In this document: positions 44,945 through 54,907 of the stretch, piece after piece
Position numbering within the stretch: the stretch's first letter is position 1
Layout of the letters: each line of letters begins with the position of its first letter
Translations under genes and position numbers: made by a program
Notes under the pieces: model-generated
Databases searched by the model: none
The model's input: only the letters and a program-made list of their open reading frames with translations
Told to the model about the DNA's origin: nothing
Source: Glaciecola sp. KUL10
GTDB lineage: Bacteria > Pseudomonadota > Gammaproteobacteria > Enterobacterales > Alteromonadaceae
NCBI RefSeq assembly: GCF_003203515.1
Contig: NZ_BGNG01000010.1
Coordinates: forward strand, 1-64,000
Direction: 5' to 3'
Length of the DNA stretch: 64,000 nt

Positions 44945-46180
44945 TTATTGTTTGTGCAAACGATACTCTTGTTCGAGTAATTTTAAAAGCTCTACTGCAA
45001 GTGAGTCTTTACTATCAGGTGCAAGCTTAACACTTTTTTCGTGTGTAATAACGGTTAAAGCATTACGGTCTGAATTAAATCCAAGTTCACTTGATGACAC
45101 ATCATTTGCTGCGATCATGTTAAGCTTTTTGCGTGTTAACTTATCAGTTGCATACTTTTCAACGTCTTGCGTTTCTGCCGCAAAACCCAGTGTAAAAGGC
45201 GGGTTGTCCAAGCTTGCAACCGTTTTCAAAATATCAGGATTTTTCTCAAATGTCAGCGTTAAACCGTCTTCACCTTCTTTCTTTTTGACTTTGTGCTGAG
45301 GAATATCTGAAAGTCTGAAATCGGCGACCGCTGCACAAGCTATAAATATATCTTGTCCTTCTACTTTACTTAAACACACATCAAGCATGTCCTGCGCGCT
45401 TTGGATTTGAATAGTATTGACGCCATCGGGCTGCTTTAAATTAACGGGGCCAGACACCAAAGTAACTGATGCACCGAGCTTTTTGGCAGCAGTTGCTAGC
45501 GCATAACCCATTTTTCCTGAACTGTGGTTGGTAATATAACGGACTGGATCAAGTGCTTCACGTGTCGGTCCTGCCGTGATCATGACGTTTAAACCTGAAA
45601 GAATAGGCGCTTCGTTCACTTCAAAATAAGTTGATGTGAACTCTTTAGATGCTATCGCCTCGACAATTTCTATGGGTTCTAGCATACGACCGTAGCCGAC
45701 ATCGCCACATGCTTGTTCACCTGCACCAGGACCTATTTGAAACACGCCGCGCGACTTCAAGATATCAATATTGGTGAGCGTTGCAGGTGCTGCCCACATT
45801 TGCTGATTCATTGCCGGTGCAATGGCGATGGGTGCTTTTGTGGCAAGGGCTAATGTGGTTAGTAAATCATCAGCTAAACCATAGGCTAGTTTTGCAATTG
45901 TATTGGCTGTTGCGGGCGCGACCACAAATACATCAGCCCAGCGTGCTAATTCGATGTGCCCCATACCTGCTTCAGCATCTTCATCAAGCATGGTGTGGCT
46001 GACTTTATTGCCAGAGACGGCTTGTAGCGCGAGTTTGCTAACAAACTCGGTGGCCGAATCAGTCATCACCACGCGCACATTCGCGCCGGTGGCTTTAAAT
46101 TTGCGAACTAAATCGGGGGTTTTATATGCGGCGATGCCTCCGCTGATCCCAAGTAAAACGTTCTTTTGGTCAAGTTGCAT
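44945..46180 (-). CDS. coaBC: Bifunctional phosphopantothenoylcysteine decarboxylase/synthetase CoaBC
   Basis: 411 residues. The N-terminal flavin decarboxylase (CoaC) has GISGGIAAYK, the catalytic His75 in MGHIELARWAD, PAMNQQMW and the lid Cys in GEQACGDVGYGRM. The C-terminal synthetase (CoaB, from about residue 195) has ITAGPTREALDPVRYITNHS, SGKMGYALA and KKKEGEDGLTLTFEKNPDIL. Together they make 4'-phosphopantetheine in coenzyme A synthesis. It is divergent from radC, as in E. coli. Confidence 0.97.
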   Translation of the reverse strand: MQLDQKNVLLGISGGIAAYKTPDLVRKFKATGANVRVVMTDSATEFVSKLALQAVSGNKVSHTMLDEDAEAGMGHIELARWADVFVVAPATANTIAKLAYGLADDLLTTLALATKAPIAIAPAMNQQMWAAPATLTNIDILKSRGVFQIGPGAGEQACGDVGYGRMLEPIEIVEAIASKEFTSTYFEVNEAPILSGLNVMITAGPTREALDPVRYITNHSSGKMGYALATAAKKLGASVTLVSGPVNLKQPDGVNTIQIQSAQDMLDVCLSKVEGQDIFIACAAVADFRLSDIPQHKVKKKEGEDGLTLTFEKNPDILKTVASLDNPPFTLGFAAETQDVEKYATDKLTRKKLNMIAANDVSSSELGFNSDRNALTVITHEKSVKLAPDSKDSLAVELLKLLEQEYRLHKQ

Positions 46181-46265
46181 AAATTCTTAATCGGCGTACA
46201 AATACGCTCTGGTATGGACTCATAATGTCTTTGTATTGTGGCAAAGAACGCCAAGGAATGGAAAT

Positions 46266-46940
46266 ATGAAAATAACGAATTGGCCGATGGAAGAACGGCC
46301 GCGTGAAAAACTAATGGCATTTGGTGCACACACGCTCTCTGATGCTGAATTACTGGCAATCATTATTCACACCGGTGTAAAAGGTGTCAGTGCGGTTCAG
46401 CTTGCGCGCGAGGCCTTGAATAAATTTGGTTCACTCAGAGCAGTGTTGGTCGCTCAACAAAGTCAGATAGAAAAAACCAAAGGGTTTGGAAAAGCAAAAT
46501 ATGCTGTGTTAGCCGCGTGTAGTGAACTTCACAAACGCTCATTCGCACAAAGCTTAAAGCGAGATATTGCGTTTACTCAAGCAGATAAAACCTCTGATTA
46601 TTTGATTTCGCAGTTGCGCGATAAGTCTTCGGAAGTGTTTTGTATGCTGATGTTAGACAGTCAGCATCAACTGATTGCCTTTCGCGAAATGTTTAAAGGA
46701 ACGATCAACGCAGCGGCGGTTTACCCAAGAGAGCTCGTCAAGCAAGCAATTGAAGATAACGCAGCAGCGGTGATCTTGGCGCATAATCATCCATCGGGAA
46801 TAGCTGAACCTAGCCAAGCTGATATTCAAATAACGGAGCGAATTAAACATGCAATGCAACTGGTTGATGTAAGGGTACTAGATCATTTTATTGTCGGCGA
46901 TTGCACGGCTGTTTCGTTTGCTCAACGAGGCCTTTTGTAA
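46266..46940 (+). CDS. radC: RadC-family JAB/MPN-domain protein
   Basis: 224 residues from the ATG at 46266 with AAGGAA upstream; the frame is open 30 bases further. The helix-hairpin-helix N-terminal half (PREKLMAFGAHTLSDAELLA) is followed by the JAMM metalloprotease-like site: the acidic SSEVFCMLMLD, then LAHNHPSGIAEPSQADIQIT with His-x-His and Asp. Despite its name, the role in repair is doubtful for the family. Position beside coaBC and rpmB matches E. coli. Confidence 0.95.
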   Translation: MKITNWPMEERPREKLMAFGAHTLSDAELLAIIIHTGVKGVSAVQLAREALNKFGSLRAVLVAQQSQIEKTKGFGKAKYAVLAACSELHKRSFAQSLKRDIAFTQADKTSDYLISQLRDKSSEVFCMLMLDSQHQLIAFREMFKGTINAAAVYPRELVKQAIEDNAAAVILAHNHPSGIAEPSQADIQITERIKHAMQLVDVRVLDHFIVGDCTAVSFAQRGLL

Positions 46941-47100
46941 GCCTTAAAAATTGGGCTGTGAAAAATGCCACAATGACTTCACTGCAATTTAACGGCTTTC
47001 TCGTCAAAGCCAACATATTATCGAAAAACTTGGATAAGCGTTTTATCATTTTTGTTGTATGCGATATGATTCGCGCTATTCGTCTTAATTCACGCAATCT

Positions 47101-47856
47101 ATGTCTTCGAAAATCTTCTTAATAAATTTAGCTAGGTCCAAGGATCGACTCGCGTGTTGTCGAGCTGAATTTAACAAAGCAGGTTTGCCTTTTGAGCGAA
47201 TTGAAGCAATAGATGGTGTAGATTTAACACAAGCACAAGTCAATGAGTATTATCAATGGCATCGCTCTGACTACTACAAAGAGTTATCCAAGGGAGAGTT
47301 GGCTTGTTACTTAAGCCATCGTGTAGCATGGCAAAAGATAATAGATGAAAATTTAGACTTCGCAGTGATATTTGAAGATGACATAGGCGTCAGCAGTCAA
47401 ACGCCCGATGCTATTCATGCAATTTCCGGTATTAAGCAAGAGTGGGATTATATTAAGTTAGCCGAATTTCCTGTGAAGCGTGATATTGCGCATGAATACT
47501 CGTTAAAGCTTAATGATATCCAATTTAATTTGGTGACTTATCAAAAAGTACCCAATAGAACGTGTGCACAAGTAGTCTCTCGAAGCGGAGCTAAAAAATT
47601 GCTTGAGCACTCAAAAAGTATCAGTCGACCGATCGACATAGATTTACAGTATTGGTGGGAAAAAGACTTAAAATTGTTTGGCTTAAAGCCATATCCCATT
47701 AGAGTCAATATCGGCCAAAAAAGTACCATCGATCAAGCGGGTTCGCGAAAGAAATCCAAACGCAGCGCAATAAGACAGGTGACGAGTAAAATTTCCTTTT
47801 TAAAGCGCAACCAAAAAGCATTAAAAGCCCGCTTAAAAGCGCTCAACGGTAGTTAA
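47101..47856 (+). CDS. Glycosyltransferase family 25 (LPS-type)
   Basis: 251 residues. SKIFLINLARSKDRLACCRA starts it, ERIEAIDGVDL follows, SKGELACYLSHRVAWQKI and VIFEDDIG give the GT25 signatures including the Asp-rich nucleotide-metal motif EDD. It should transfer galactose or a related sugar onto an LPS or glycan acceptor in the cytoplasm. It is inserted with the next gene between radC and rpmB, where E. coli has no such gene. Confidence 0.9.
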   Translation: MSSKIFLINLARSKDRLACCRAEFNKAGLPFERIEAIDGVDLTQAQVNEYYQWHRSDYYKELSKGELACYLSHRVAWQKIIDENLDFAVIFEDDIGVSSQTPDAIHAISGIKQEWDYIKLAEFPVKRDIAHEYSLKLNDIQFNLVTYQKVPNRTCAQVVSRSGAKKLLEHSKSISRPIDIDLQYWWEKDLKLFGLKPYPIRVNIGQKSTIDQAGSRKKSKRSAIRQVTSKISFLKRNQKALKARLKALNGS

Positions 47857-47858
47857 CT

Positions 47859-48722
47859 ATGAAAGATAGCCCCTTATTTATTTCAGTTATTTTTTCCACG
47901 TACAACTCTCCAGAGTGGATGCTCAAAACGTTGTGGGGATTGCACTTTCAGACGTACCAGCAATTTGAAATTATTATTGCAGATGATGGTTCATCTAAAG
48001 AAACAAAACACGCGATTGACGCATTTTGTCAACAAACTGGGCGAAGTATTAAACATGTCTGGCAGCCAGATGAAGGGTTTCAGAAAACTAAAATCCTAAA
48101 CAAAGCCCTAAAAGAAAGTGCGGGTGAGTATATTTTGTTTACTGACGGTGATTGCATCTTACGCAAAGACTTTCTTCAAGTTCATGCAGAAAACGCTCAA
48201 AAGGGTTACTTTTTGTCTGGTGGTTATTTCAAACTACCTATGCAAACAAGCCAGACAATTACAAAGAAAGAAATTGAATCTGGGCAAGCGTTTGATGTTA
48301 AGTGGCTATGTGAAAACGGTCTTAAAAAAACGCATAAAACAATGAAGTTAACAGCCCGCGGTGCAAAGGCCAAATTACTCAATAGACTCACGCCAACGAA
48401 AGCAACATGGAACGGACACAACGTATCGGGTTGGCGAAGTGACATATTCGCTGCAAATGGGTTTGATGAGCGCATGCAATACGGAGGAGAAGACCGAGAG
48501 TTAGGCGAACGATTGTTTAATGCTGGTATAAAATCCAAGCAAATTCGATACTCTGCTATTTGCGTGCATCTTGACCATGCAAGAGGCTATGTCAAACAAG
48601 AAATGCGCGACAAAAACAAAGCTATTAGAAAAGAAACAAAAGATAAAAGACTAACTTGGACAAGTTACGGGATAAAATCTGAAACAACAAGTAATGCAAA
48701 GAATGACGAGGGAAGTGCTTAA
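47859..48722 (+). CDS. Glycosyltransferase family 2
   Basis: 287 residues. A GT-A fold opens with SVIFSTYNSPEWMLKTLWGL, then IIIADDGSSKET, and the DxD-like TDGDCILRKDF. A GT27-like C-terminal acceptor region shows HNVSGWRSDIFAANGFDERM, GGEDRELGERL. It begins 2 bases after the GT25 stop codon, so the pair is one unit for surface glycan assembly. The sugar donor is not readable. Confidence 0.9.
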   Translation: MKDSPLFISVIFSTYNSPEWMLKTLWGLHFQTYQQFEIIIADDGSSKETKHAIDAFCQQTGRSIKHVWQPDEGFQKTKILNKALKESAGEYILFTDGDCILRKDFLQVHAENAQKGYFLSGGYFKLPMQTSQTITKKEIESGQAFDVKWLCENGLKKTHKTMKLTARGAKAKLLNRLTPTKATWNGHNVSGWRSDIFAANGFDERMQYGGEDRELGERLFNAGIKSKQIRYSAICVHLDHARGYVKQEMRDKNKAIRKETKDKRLTWTSYGIKSETTSNAKNDEGSA

Positions 48723-48809
48723 AAATTGTCAAATTGACACATTAAAACAGAGAATTTGGGGCAATTAGTGAAATCTAGTAAAATAATCGTACATAAAGCG
48801 ATCTTTTTA

Positions 48810-48838
48810 TTGAATTAAACCATCATTTCCTGTATAAA
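48810..48838 (+). promoter_or_regulatory. Sigma-70 promoter of rpmB-rpmG
   Basis: TTGAAT (48810-48815), a 17-base spacer and TATAAA (48833-48838), about 100 bases before the rpmB ATG. The leader between is long enough for regulation but I see no clear structure in it. Confidence 0.6.
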
Positions 48839-48941
48839 ATGCGCCCTCATTATTAAAGACGTTTGACGTTGAAGGCGGCACTTAGAAATTAGCCACTTCG
48901 TAAATGAGTCAAACAAAAACAGTTGTTCTGGAGACAATAAG

Positions 48942-49178
48942 ATGTCAAGAGTATGTATAGTAACAGGCAAGCGTCCTGCAGTGGGTAACAACCGCTCTCA
49001 CGCTAGAAACGCGACACGTCGTCGTTTTTTACCAAACCTTCAAACGCACCGTTTTTGGGTTGAAAGCGAAAATCGCTTTGTTAAACTTCGCTTATCTACT
49101 AAAGGTATGCGCATTATCGATAAAAAGGGTATTGATTCAGTATTAACTGACATCCGTGCTCGTGGCGAAAAAATCTAA
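48942..49178 (+). CDS. rpmB: 50S ribosomal protein L28
   Basis: 78 residues, standard for L28. [31 protein letters not shown] and [18 protein letters not shown] are diagnostic. GGAGA precedes the ATG. It forms an operon with rpmG, 9 bases downstream. Confidence 0.99.
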   Translation: MSRVCIVTGKRPAVGNNRSHARNATRRRFLPNLQTHRFWVESENRFVKLRLSTKGMRIIDKKGIDSVLTDIRARGEKI

Positions 49179-49187
49179 GGAAATCCA

Positions 49188-49343
49188 ATGAGAGATAAAA
49201 TCAAATTAGTTTCATCTGCTGGTACGGGTTTCTACTACACCACAGACAAAAACAAGCGTAATATGCCGGGCAAAATGGAAATCAAAAAGTTTGATCCAGT
49301 TGTTCGTAAGCACGTTATGTTCAAGGAAGCAAAAATCAAGTAA
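49188..49343 (+). CDS. rpmG: 50S ribosomal protein L33
   Basis: 51 residues: [20 protein letters not shown], then [17 protein letters not shown] and [10 protein letters not shown]. It lacks the Cys pairs, so it is the zinc-free form of L33. TAAGGAAAT gives a ribosome binding site. Second gene of rpmB-rpmG, closed by the terminator at 49375. Confidence 0.98.
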   Translation: MRDKIKLVSSAGTGFYYTTDKNKRNMPGKMEIKKFDPVVRKHVMFKEAKIK

Positions 49344-49374
49344 GACTTTGTCTTAAGACTTGTTTGTCTCCACG

Positions 49375-49399
49375 AAAACCCAGCTAATGCTGGGTTTTT
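49375..49399 (+). terminator. Terminator of rpmB-rpmG
   Basis: AAAACCCAGC (49375-49384) pairs with GCTGGGTTTT (49389-49398) around TAAT, ending in a T-run. Lies 31 bases after rpmG. Confidence 0.95.
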
Positions 49400-49545
49400 C
49401 GCGTTTTGTGACTCTTTTTTATGACATGTCAATTAACTAACTTTCAATAACACACAAGCTTACTAATAATATCAGTGACCCTAGGGTATGATTCCGTTAG
49501 TATATTTCTATTCTTTATTTTTATTTAATCAACAATAGGTTAGCG

Positions 49546-50016
49546 ATGGCTCGGCTTTCACAAAAGGCATGGAACAATGTCATAATTTTTAGCATGCTGA
49601 TTATGATTACTGTCTTAAATCTTGATCGTTTCGGTAGCGAAGATGACGGCCCGCAAACCATTCTAGATAATGGTGAAATCGTGTTGAGTATGCAAGTTGA
49701 TCTCAACATTATAGAAAGAGTGGGGCAATCATGGCGCATATCCCCTAAAAGCCCTGCTTATTCTGAAAATGTCCCGGCAGAATCTTTAGCCATATTAGTT
49801 CAAAACTGGCAGCGCGCTATTGTTAAAGAGCCTCTAGAGCCCTTTGATATCACTATGTTTGAAAGGCCTAATCATGTCGTCGCTATTTGGTTAGCAGGCG
49901 AACAACAAAGTCGTGTTTATCCTATTGTTAGATTCCAAGATTCTGTTTACATAAAGGTAAACAACGAAGCTAAACTGCTAGATTTTCCAAACCTTTCTCA
50001 ACTCGTTTCTTGGTAG
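49546..50016 (+). CDS. Hypothetical membrane-anchored protein beside mutM
   Basis: 156 residues with one N-terminal membrane span (about 9-25, WNNVIIFSMLIMITVLN), followed by a soluble domain (WRISPKSPAYSENVPAESLA, ILVQNWQRAIVKEPLEPF) that I do not assign to a family. It ends 6 bases before mutM and is surely co-transcribed with it. Related genes in the same place are known to me from other Alteromonadales, without a function. Confidence 0.7.
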   Translation: MARLSQKAWNNVIIFSMLIMITVLNLDRFGSEDDGPQTILDNGEIVLSMQVDLNIIERVGQSWRISPKSPAYSENVPAESLAILVQNWQRAIVKEPLEPFDITMFERPNHVVAIWLAGEQQSRVYPIVRFQDSVYIKVNNEAKLLDFPNLSQLVSW

Positions 50017-50022
50017 CTAAAC

Positions 50023-50835
50023 ATGCCCGAATTACCCGAAGTCGAAGTAACCAAGTTAGGCATCGCCCCATTAATTACAGGCAAAACAATAACCGCAGTG
50101 CGTGTGCACCAGCGGCAATTGCGCTGGCTTGTACCTGATGATGTTCAATTGTGTGTTGGTCAAATAATTAATTCTGTGACGCGCAGAGCTAAATATCTAT
50201 TTATTAATACAAATGTAGGGTCGATGGTCTTGCATCTGGGTATGTCTGGCAAAATGCGCGTGATTGATACTTCCTTGCACAAGCAAAAACATGATCATAT
50301 TGAAATTGAGTTAAACGATGGCAAAAAGTTAGTCTTAAATGATGCGAGAAGGTTTGGAAGTTGCCTATGGCAAACACCGCAAGGCGAACCATTGAAGCTT
50401 TTAGCTGCGCTTGGGCCAGAGCCTCTCACAGATGATTTTCATGCGAATTATTTATTCGAGAAGTCACGCAATAAGGTAACGCCAATTAAGAGTTTTATTA
50501 TGGATAATGCCATTGTTGTGGGTGTTGGCAATATCTATGCAAGTGAGTCTTTATTTAAGTCTGGTATAGACCCACGGCGAGCGGCAGGTCGTGTTAGTTT
50601 GAAGCGTTACCGAGTATTAACCGACAACATAAAGTGGGTACTAGCAAAAGCGATTGAACAGGGCGGCACCACCCTCAAAGACTTTGCTCAAGCGGATGGA
50701 AATCCAGGATATTTCGCACAAGAATTAAATGTATATGGACGAGCAGGAAAGGAATGCACAGTGTGTCAGACGGCAATCAAAGCAAAAGTGATTGCACAAC
50801 GCAACACCTTCTTTTGCACGACATGTCAGCGTTAA
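50023..50835 (+). CDS. mutM: Formamidopyrimidine-DNA glycosylase
   Basis: 270 residues. The N-terminus MPELPEVEVTKLGI carries the catalytic Pro2 and Glu3; LHLGMSGKMRV and NDARRFGSCLW are in the core; the helix-two-turn-helix shows GVGNIYASESLFKSGIDPRR; the C-terminal zinc finger has CTVCQ and CTTCQR. It removes 8-oxoguanine and opened purines and cuts the strand. Ends one base from the end of convergent coaD, as in E. coli order. Confidence 0.98.
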   Translation: MPELPEVEVTKLGIAPLITGKTITAVRVHQRQLRWLVPDDVQLCVGQIINSVTRRAKYLFINTNVGSMVLHLGMSGKMRVIDTSLHKQKHDHIEIELNDGKKLVLNDARRFGSCLWQTPQGEPLKLLAALGPEPLTDDFHANYLFEKSRNKVTPIKSFIMDNAIVVGVGNIYASESLFKSGIDPRRAAGRVSLKRYRVLTDNIKWVLAKAIEQGGTTLKDFAQADGNPGYFAQELNVYGRAGKECTVCQTAIKAKVIAQRNTFFCTTCQR

Positions 50836-51399
<564 letters not shown>

Positions 51400-51444
51400 T
51401 TATGGGTAAAAACATATGTTACTTCAGTCGTATGGGGTATCATT

Positions 51445-52965
51445 TTGTTTCGTTATTGCTTTTTATCTAAATTTTTTATTGATGCGAGTTCGTATTTGAA
51501 AACAACAAGCTTTTGGCCACGTATCTTTCTGGTTTTCTTTGTTTTGCAAATTGGTTTAGCGAAGGCTTCCCCATTTATTGGTCTAAACGACAAACAATTA
51601 CACCATGATCTTCAGACACTATCTGAATGGGGATATTTAGACGCAACGGTAACTACGTATCCTGTTCCTTGGAAAGGGGTTGCGTCACAGATTAAGCGTC
51701 TTAAAAGTGCAGACATGCCATATATGCCGGCACAAGCGCTCAACAGACTAAAGCATTATTTACATATGGCTCAGTCCGAAAAGCAATTGAGCTTTTTTGA
51801 AATTCAAGGTAACAGCGATACCCCTAGACTAACTGCGTTAGATGGTGCTAATTATCATCAAATTTCTGCAACCATTAAGCATCAAGTATTGTTTGACCAA
51901 GTGTATGTTCAAGGTGCTGTTACGATCGATCAAGATGGAGACGTTAATTTTGATCATTCTTTAATGGCTTATCAGTTTGAAAACTGGCAGGTTCGAGTAG
52001 GTGCGATCGAGCAGTATTGGGGACCATCTCAGGCCAGTAGTTTAATTTTGTCGAATAATGCGAGGCCATTACCTGCAATAGCCGTATCTCGAGGATCGAC
52101 ATCTGTTTCATCTAGTCCTTGGCTCAGTTGGCTGGGTAATTGGTACTACACAGGGCAACTTGCTTTTCTTGAGTCAAATAGAACCGTACCCAATGCCAAA
52201 CTTCTTTTGAACAGATTTACATTTTCGCCTATTAAACGATTAGAGATAGGTGCTTCATGGGCGGTGATGTGGGGTGGCGATACGCAAACAGAAGGGTTGA
52301 GTGAGTTTCTCAAGATGATCACTTTTCAAAGCACTTGTTTGAAGCCAGCAGGTGACTGCACAAGGGCTGAAGAAACCAAACAAGGCAATCACCTTGCAGG
52401 CTTTGATCTCAAGTATAGTTTTAACGTGTGGGACAGGCCCGTTACGATTTACGCTCAACGTATTGGTGAAGATGCGACAGATAACATCAAGATTACAGAT
52501 AATGCTAATTTAATCGGAGCATCCACTTATCTAGGTGCAGCGAAAATCTTTGTTGAAACCAGTGATACTCAAATTAGCTGTATAAGTGCAGAGTCAACAG
52601 TCACAAACTGCTTTTATGAACACGGCACTTATAAAACGGGATATCGCTACCGAGGGCGTGCTATCGGTAGCACGTTTGATAGCGACGCTAAGCAAGTCAC
52701 ACTAGGTACAAACTATCGCTTTAAAGGCGGTGCCATAGCTGAAGTATTACTGCGTAAAGTTGAGTTAAATCCGGATGGGCGCTTACCATCCCCTGTTTTG
52801 ACCGATGCAACTAGTGAAGATTTACTTCAGATAAGTGGGTTTTACCAAAGACCTATAGGCGACTGGTTGATCAAAGCCGGTGGTAGCATAGAAAAACGAG
52901 ATTTTGACGGAACAGAAACGCAAACTGATGCGTCGCTATATATAAATTCAACTTACTCGTTTTAA
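51445..52965 (+). CDS. Wzi-like capsule assembly outer-membrane protein
   Basis: Up to 506 residues. Start uncertain: TTG at 51445 or TTG at 51496, the latter giving MKTTSFWPRIFLVFFVLQIG, a clean signal peptide ending in AKA. The mature protein begins with the helical LHHDLQTLSEWGYLDATVTT segment, then continues as beta strands ending SLYINSTYSF, with WGPSQASSLILSNNARPLPA in the middle, matching Wzi-type barrels. Wzi anchors capsule to the cell surface. No other capsule gene is in the window; kdkA and a GT9 gene follow. Confidence 0.8.
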   Translation: MFRYCFLSKFFIDASSYLKTTSFWPRIFLVFFVLQIGLAKASPFIGLNDKQLHHDLQTLSEWGYLDATVTTYPVPWKGVASQIKRLKSADMPYMPAQALNRLKHYLHMAQSEKQLSFFEIQGNSDTPRLTALDGANYHQISATIKHQVLFDQVYVQGAVTIDQDGDVNFDHSLMAYQFENWQVRVGAIEQYWGPSQASSLILSNNARPLPAIAVSRGSTSVSSSPWLSWLGNWYYTGQLAFLESNRTVPNAKLLLNRFTFSPIKRLEIGASWAVMWGGDTQTEGLSEFLKMITFQSTCLKPAGDCTRAEETKQGNHLAGFDLKYSFNVWDRPVTIYAQRIGEDATDNIKITDNANLIGASTYLGAAKIFVETSDTQISCISAESTVTNCFYEHGTYKTGYRYRGRAIGSTFDSDAKQVTLGTNYRFKGGAIAEVLLRKVELNPDGRLPSPVLTDATSEDLLQISGFYQRPIGDWLIKAGGSIEKRDFDGTETQTDASLYINSTYSF

Positions 52966-52990
52966 CAAATAAATGAGTTAGCGTGCTCTA

Positions 52991-53743
52991 TCAATCGCTG
53001 TAGGCGTTGAGCAAGATGGCCCATTTATCTTCACTAAAAGCATAGTTTTCGTATTTGGCCGCTTGTTTGCGTAAAGAGCGTTTGAAGCGGTCTATATTTT
53101 TAGATTTCCAAGACTCGCCTTGCTTTAGTTCACAACTATCAAAATCTAAAAGCACAACTTCATTGCGCTTTGTTATCAACACATTTTTGACATTCAGATC
53201 ATAGTGACAAGCTTGAGCGCTATGCAGTTTCTTTATTTCCTCGCCGACTTTGTGCCATATATCTTCTGTTACGCCCTTATCAAGAAGGCATTCGTGTAAC
53301 TCTTTTGCATCAGCAATAAGCTCGGTCATAATGTCGCATTGGTAACTCAAACCAAGTACTCGAACTTTAGCCGCGATAGGCCGAGGGACGTTAACGCCTT
53401 TTTTGTGAAGGTGCTCTAAAATAGCTAGCTCGCGAAATGCCCGTGTATTTTGAATGCCAGCAAAGACAAATTTATCTTTTACTAATTTGGCGATCAAGCC
53501 TCCGCGGTAGTAGTGTCGCAAGACAACTTCTATATCGCCAAAGTTAAAGAAATAAACCGTTCCACGCCCTTCTGCGGTTCTGTTGATCAACTTATGTTTT
53601 TTTAGATAATCAGGTGCGAAGTAATCTAGCATGTCTTTGCCGTGCATGACCTCGCCAAAGCTGTCTTTTAAGGGGGACGGTGTCAGCAAATAAGTTTGAT
53701 ATTTTGCACCGATCGCGGAGACTTTTTGTACATCCAGATTCAT
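52991..53743 (-). CDS. kdkA: 3-deoxy-D-manno-octulosonic acid (Kdo) kinase
   Basis: 250 residues from the ATG at 53743 (MNLDVQKVSAIG); an ATG 69 bases upstream is the alternative, and neither has a clear ribosome binding site. GRGTVYFFNFGDIEVVLRHY, RGGLIAKLV, then the kinase motifs HYDLNVKNVLI and VVLLDFDSCEL identify KdkA, which phosphorylates Kdo in the lipid A inner core. This implies a single-Kdo LPS with a phosphate, as in Vibrio and Haemophilus. Divergent from the GT9 gene. Confidence 0.9.
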   Translation of the reverse strand: MNLDVQKVSAIGAKYQTYLLTPSPLKDSFGEVMHGKDMLDYFAPDYLKKHKLINRTAEGRGTVYFFNFGDIEVVLRHYYRGGLIAKLVKDKFVFAGIQNTRAFRELAILEHLHKKGVNVPRPIAAKVRVLGLSYQCDIMTELIADAKELHECLLDKGVTEDIWHKVGEEIKKLHSAQACHYDLNVKNVLITKRNEVVLLDFDSCELKQGESWKSKNIDRFKRSLRKQAAKYENYAFSEDKWAILLNAYSD

Positions 53744-53827
53744 TAAAAAGTGATTACTGTTCAAAACCTTATAGATTCGGTTAACATAGCAAACAAACCT
53801 CGCTATCGCCATCGGATTTAACTTAAC

Positions 53828-54907
53828 GTGACTTCAAGCTATCAACTTTGTATTTTACGCCTTTCTGCGATTGGTGATGTATGCCACGCAGCTGCAATGG
53901 TCAATGAGATCTGTTCCCGCCTACCTCAGGTGAAAATCACTTGGATAATCGGTAAAGTTGAATATCAATTATTAAAAGGCTTACCGAATGTTGAATTTAT
54001 TGTCTATGACAAAAAAGGCGGTAAAGCAGCGAAACAGAAAGTCAAAGACCAACTGGCTGGGCGCAAATTTGATGCTTTGTTTTTGATGCAGGTAGCACTT
54101 AGAGCAAATTTACTTTCGTTAGTTGTCAATGCTAAGCGCCGAATCGGGTTTGACTGGGAGCGCAGTAAAGAAGGGCATCGATTATTTGTGAATGAATACA
54201 TTGCAAAGCAAACACATGGTCATGTGCTTGAGGGCTTTATGGGATTTGCGGATAAGCTGTTTTTTGAAATGGATGTGGCAAAACTTGAAAAACATCCAAA
54301 TACGACACGTTATCAACCGTCTTGGAATATTCCCATTTCTGAAGACGATAAACAGTGGGTTGATGAGCAGCTTAATGCACTGGGAAAGTTCATTGTAATT
54401 AGTCCGGCAGCATCAAAAGCAGAGCGAAATTGGCATGCTCAAGGTTACGCAACAGTTGCAGCTCGCGCATCCGAATTGGGATACAAGGTTGTCTTATGCG
54501 GTGGTCCAGGCCCACTTGATAAGCTGATATCTGATCAGATTTTGGCAATCAACGGGCATATTGATTTGAACTTAGTCGGTAAAACCACTTTAAAACAAAT
54601 GCTACAGGTTTTGGCGAAAGCAAGTTTAGTCGTTGCGCCTGATACCGGCCCTGCGCATATGGCAACAACGGTTAATACGCCAGTACTTGGACTATACGCA
54701 CATAGTAACCCGCTGCGAACAGGGCCTTATTTGAGCCTTGAACATACCATAAGCGTGTATGATGAATGTATCGAAGAGCAGCATCATAAACCTTGGACTT
54801 CTTTAAAGTGGGGGATCCGAGCCAAAGGCAGTGACTTGATGAGTCGTATAGACGAGGCACGAGTTATCAAAATGCTAGAAAAACTACTTAATACGATTAA
54901 CAATTGA
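53828..54907 (+). CDS. Glycosyltransferase family 9 (heptosyltransferase-like)
   Basis: 359 residues from a GTG. LCILRLSAIGDVCHAAAMVN opens the GT-B fold; NAKRRIGFDWERSKEG, ISPAASKAERNW, VLCGGPGPLD and the donor site PDTGPAHMATTVNTPVLGLY, HSNPLRTGPY are heptosyltransferase (WaaC/WaaF) signatures. It most likely adds heptose to the Kdo of LPS, which fits the neighbouring kdkA. Its 3' end overlaps that of the convergent hipA by 24 bases. Confidence 0.88.
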   Translation: MTSSYQLCILRLSAIGDVCHAAAMVNEICSRLPQVKITWIIGKVEYQLLKGLPNVEFIVYDKKGGKAAKQKVKDQLAGRKFDALFLMQVALRANLLSLVVNAKRRIGFDWERSKEGHRLFVNEYIAKQTHGHVLEGFMGFADKLFFEMDVAKLEKHPNTTRYQPSWNIPISEDDKQWVDEQLNALGKFIVISPAASKAERNWHAQGYATVAARASELGYKVVLCGGPGPLDKLISDQILAINGHIDLNLVGKTTLKQMLQVLAKASLVVAPDTGPAHMATTVNTPVLGLYAHSNPLRTGPYLSLEHTISVYDECIEEQHHKPWTSLKWGIRAKGSDLMSRIDEARVIKMLEKLLNTINN

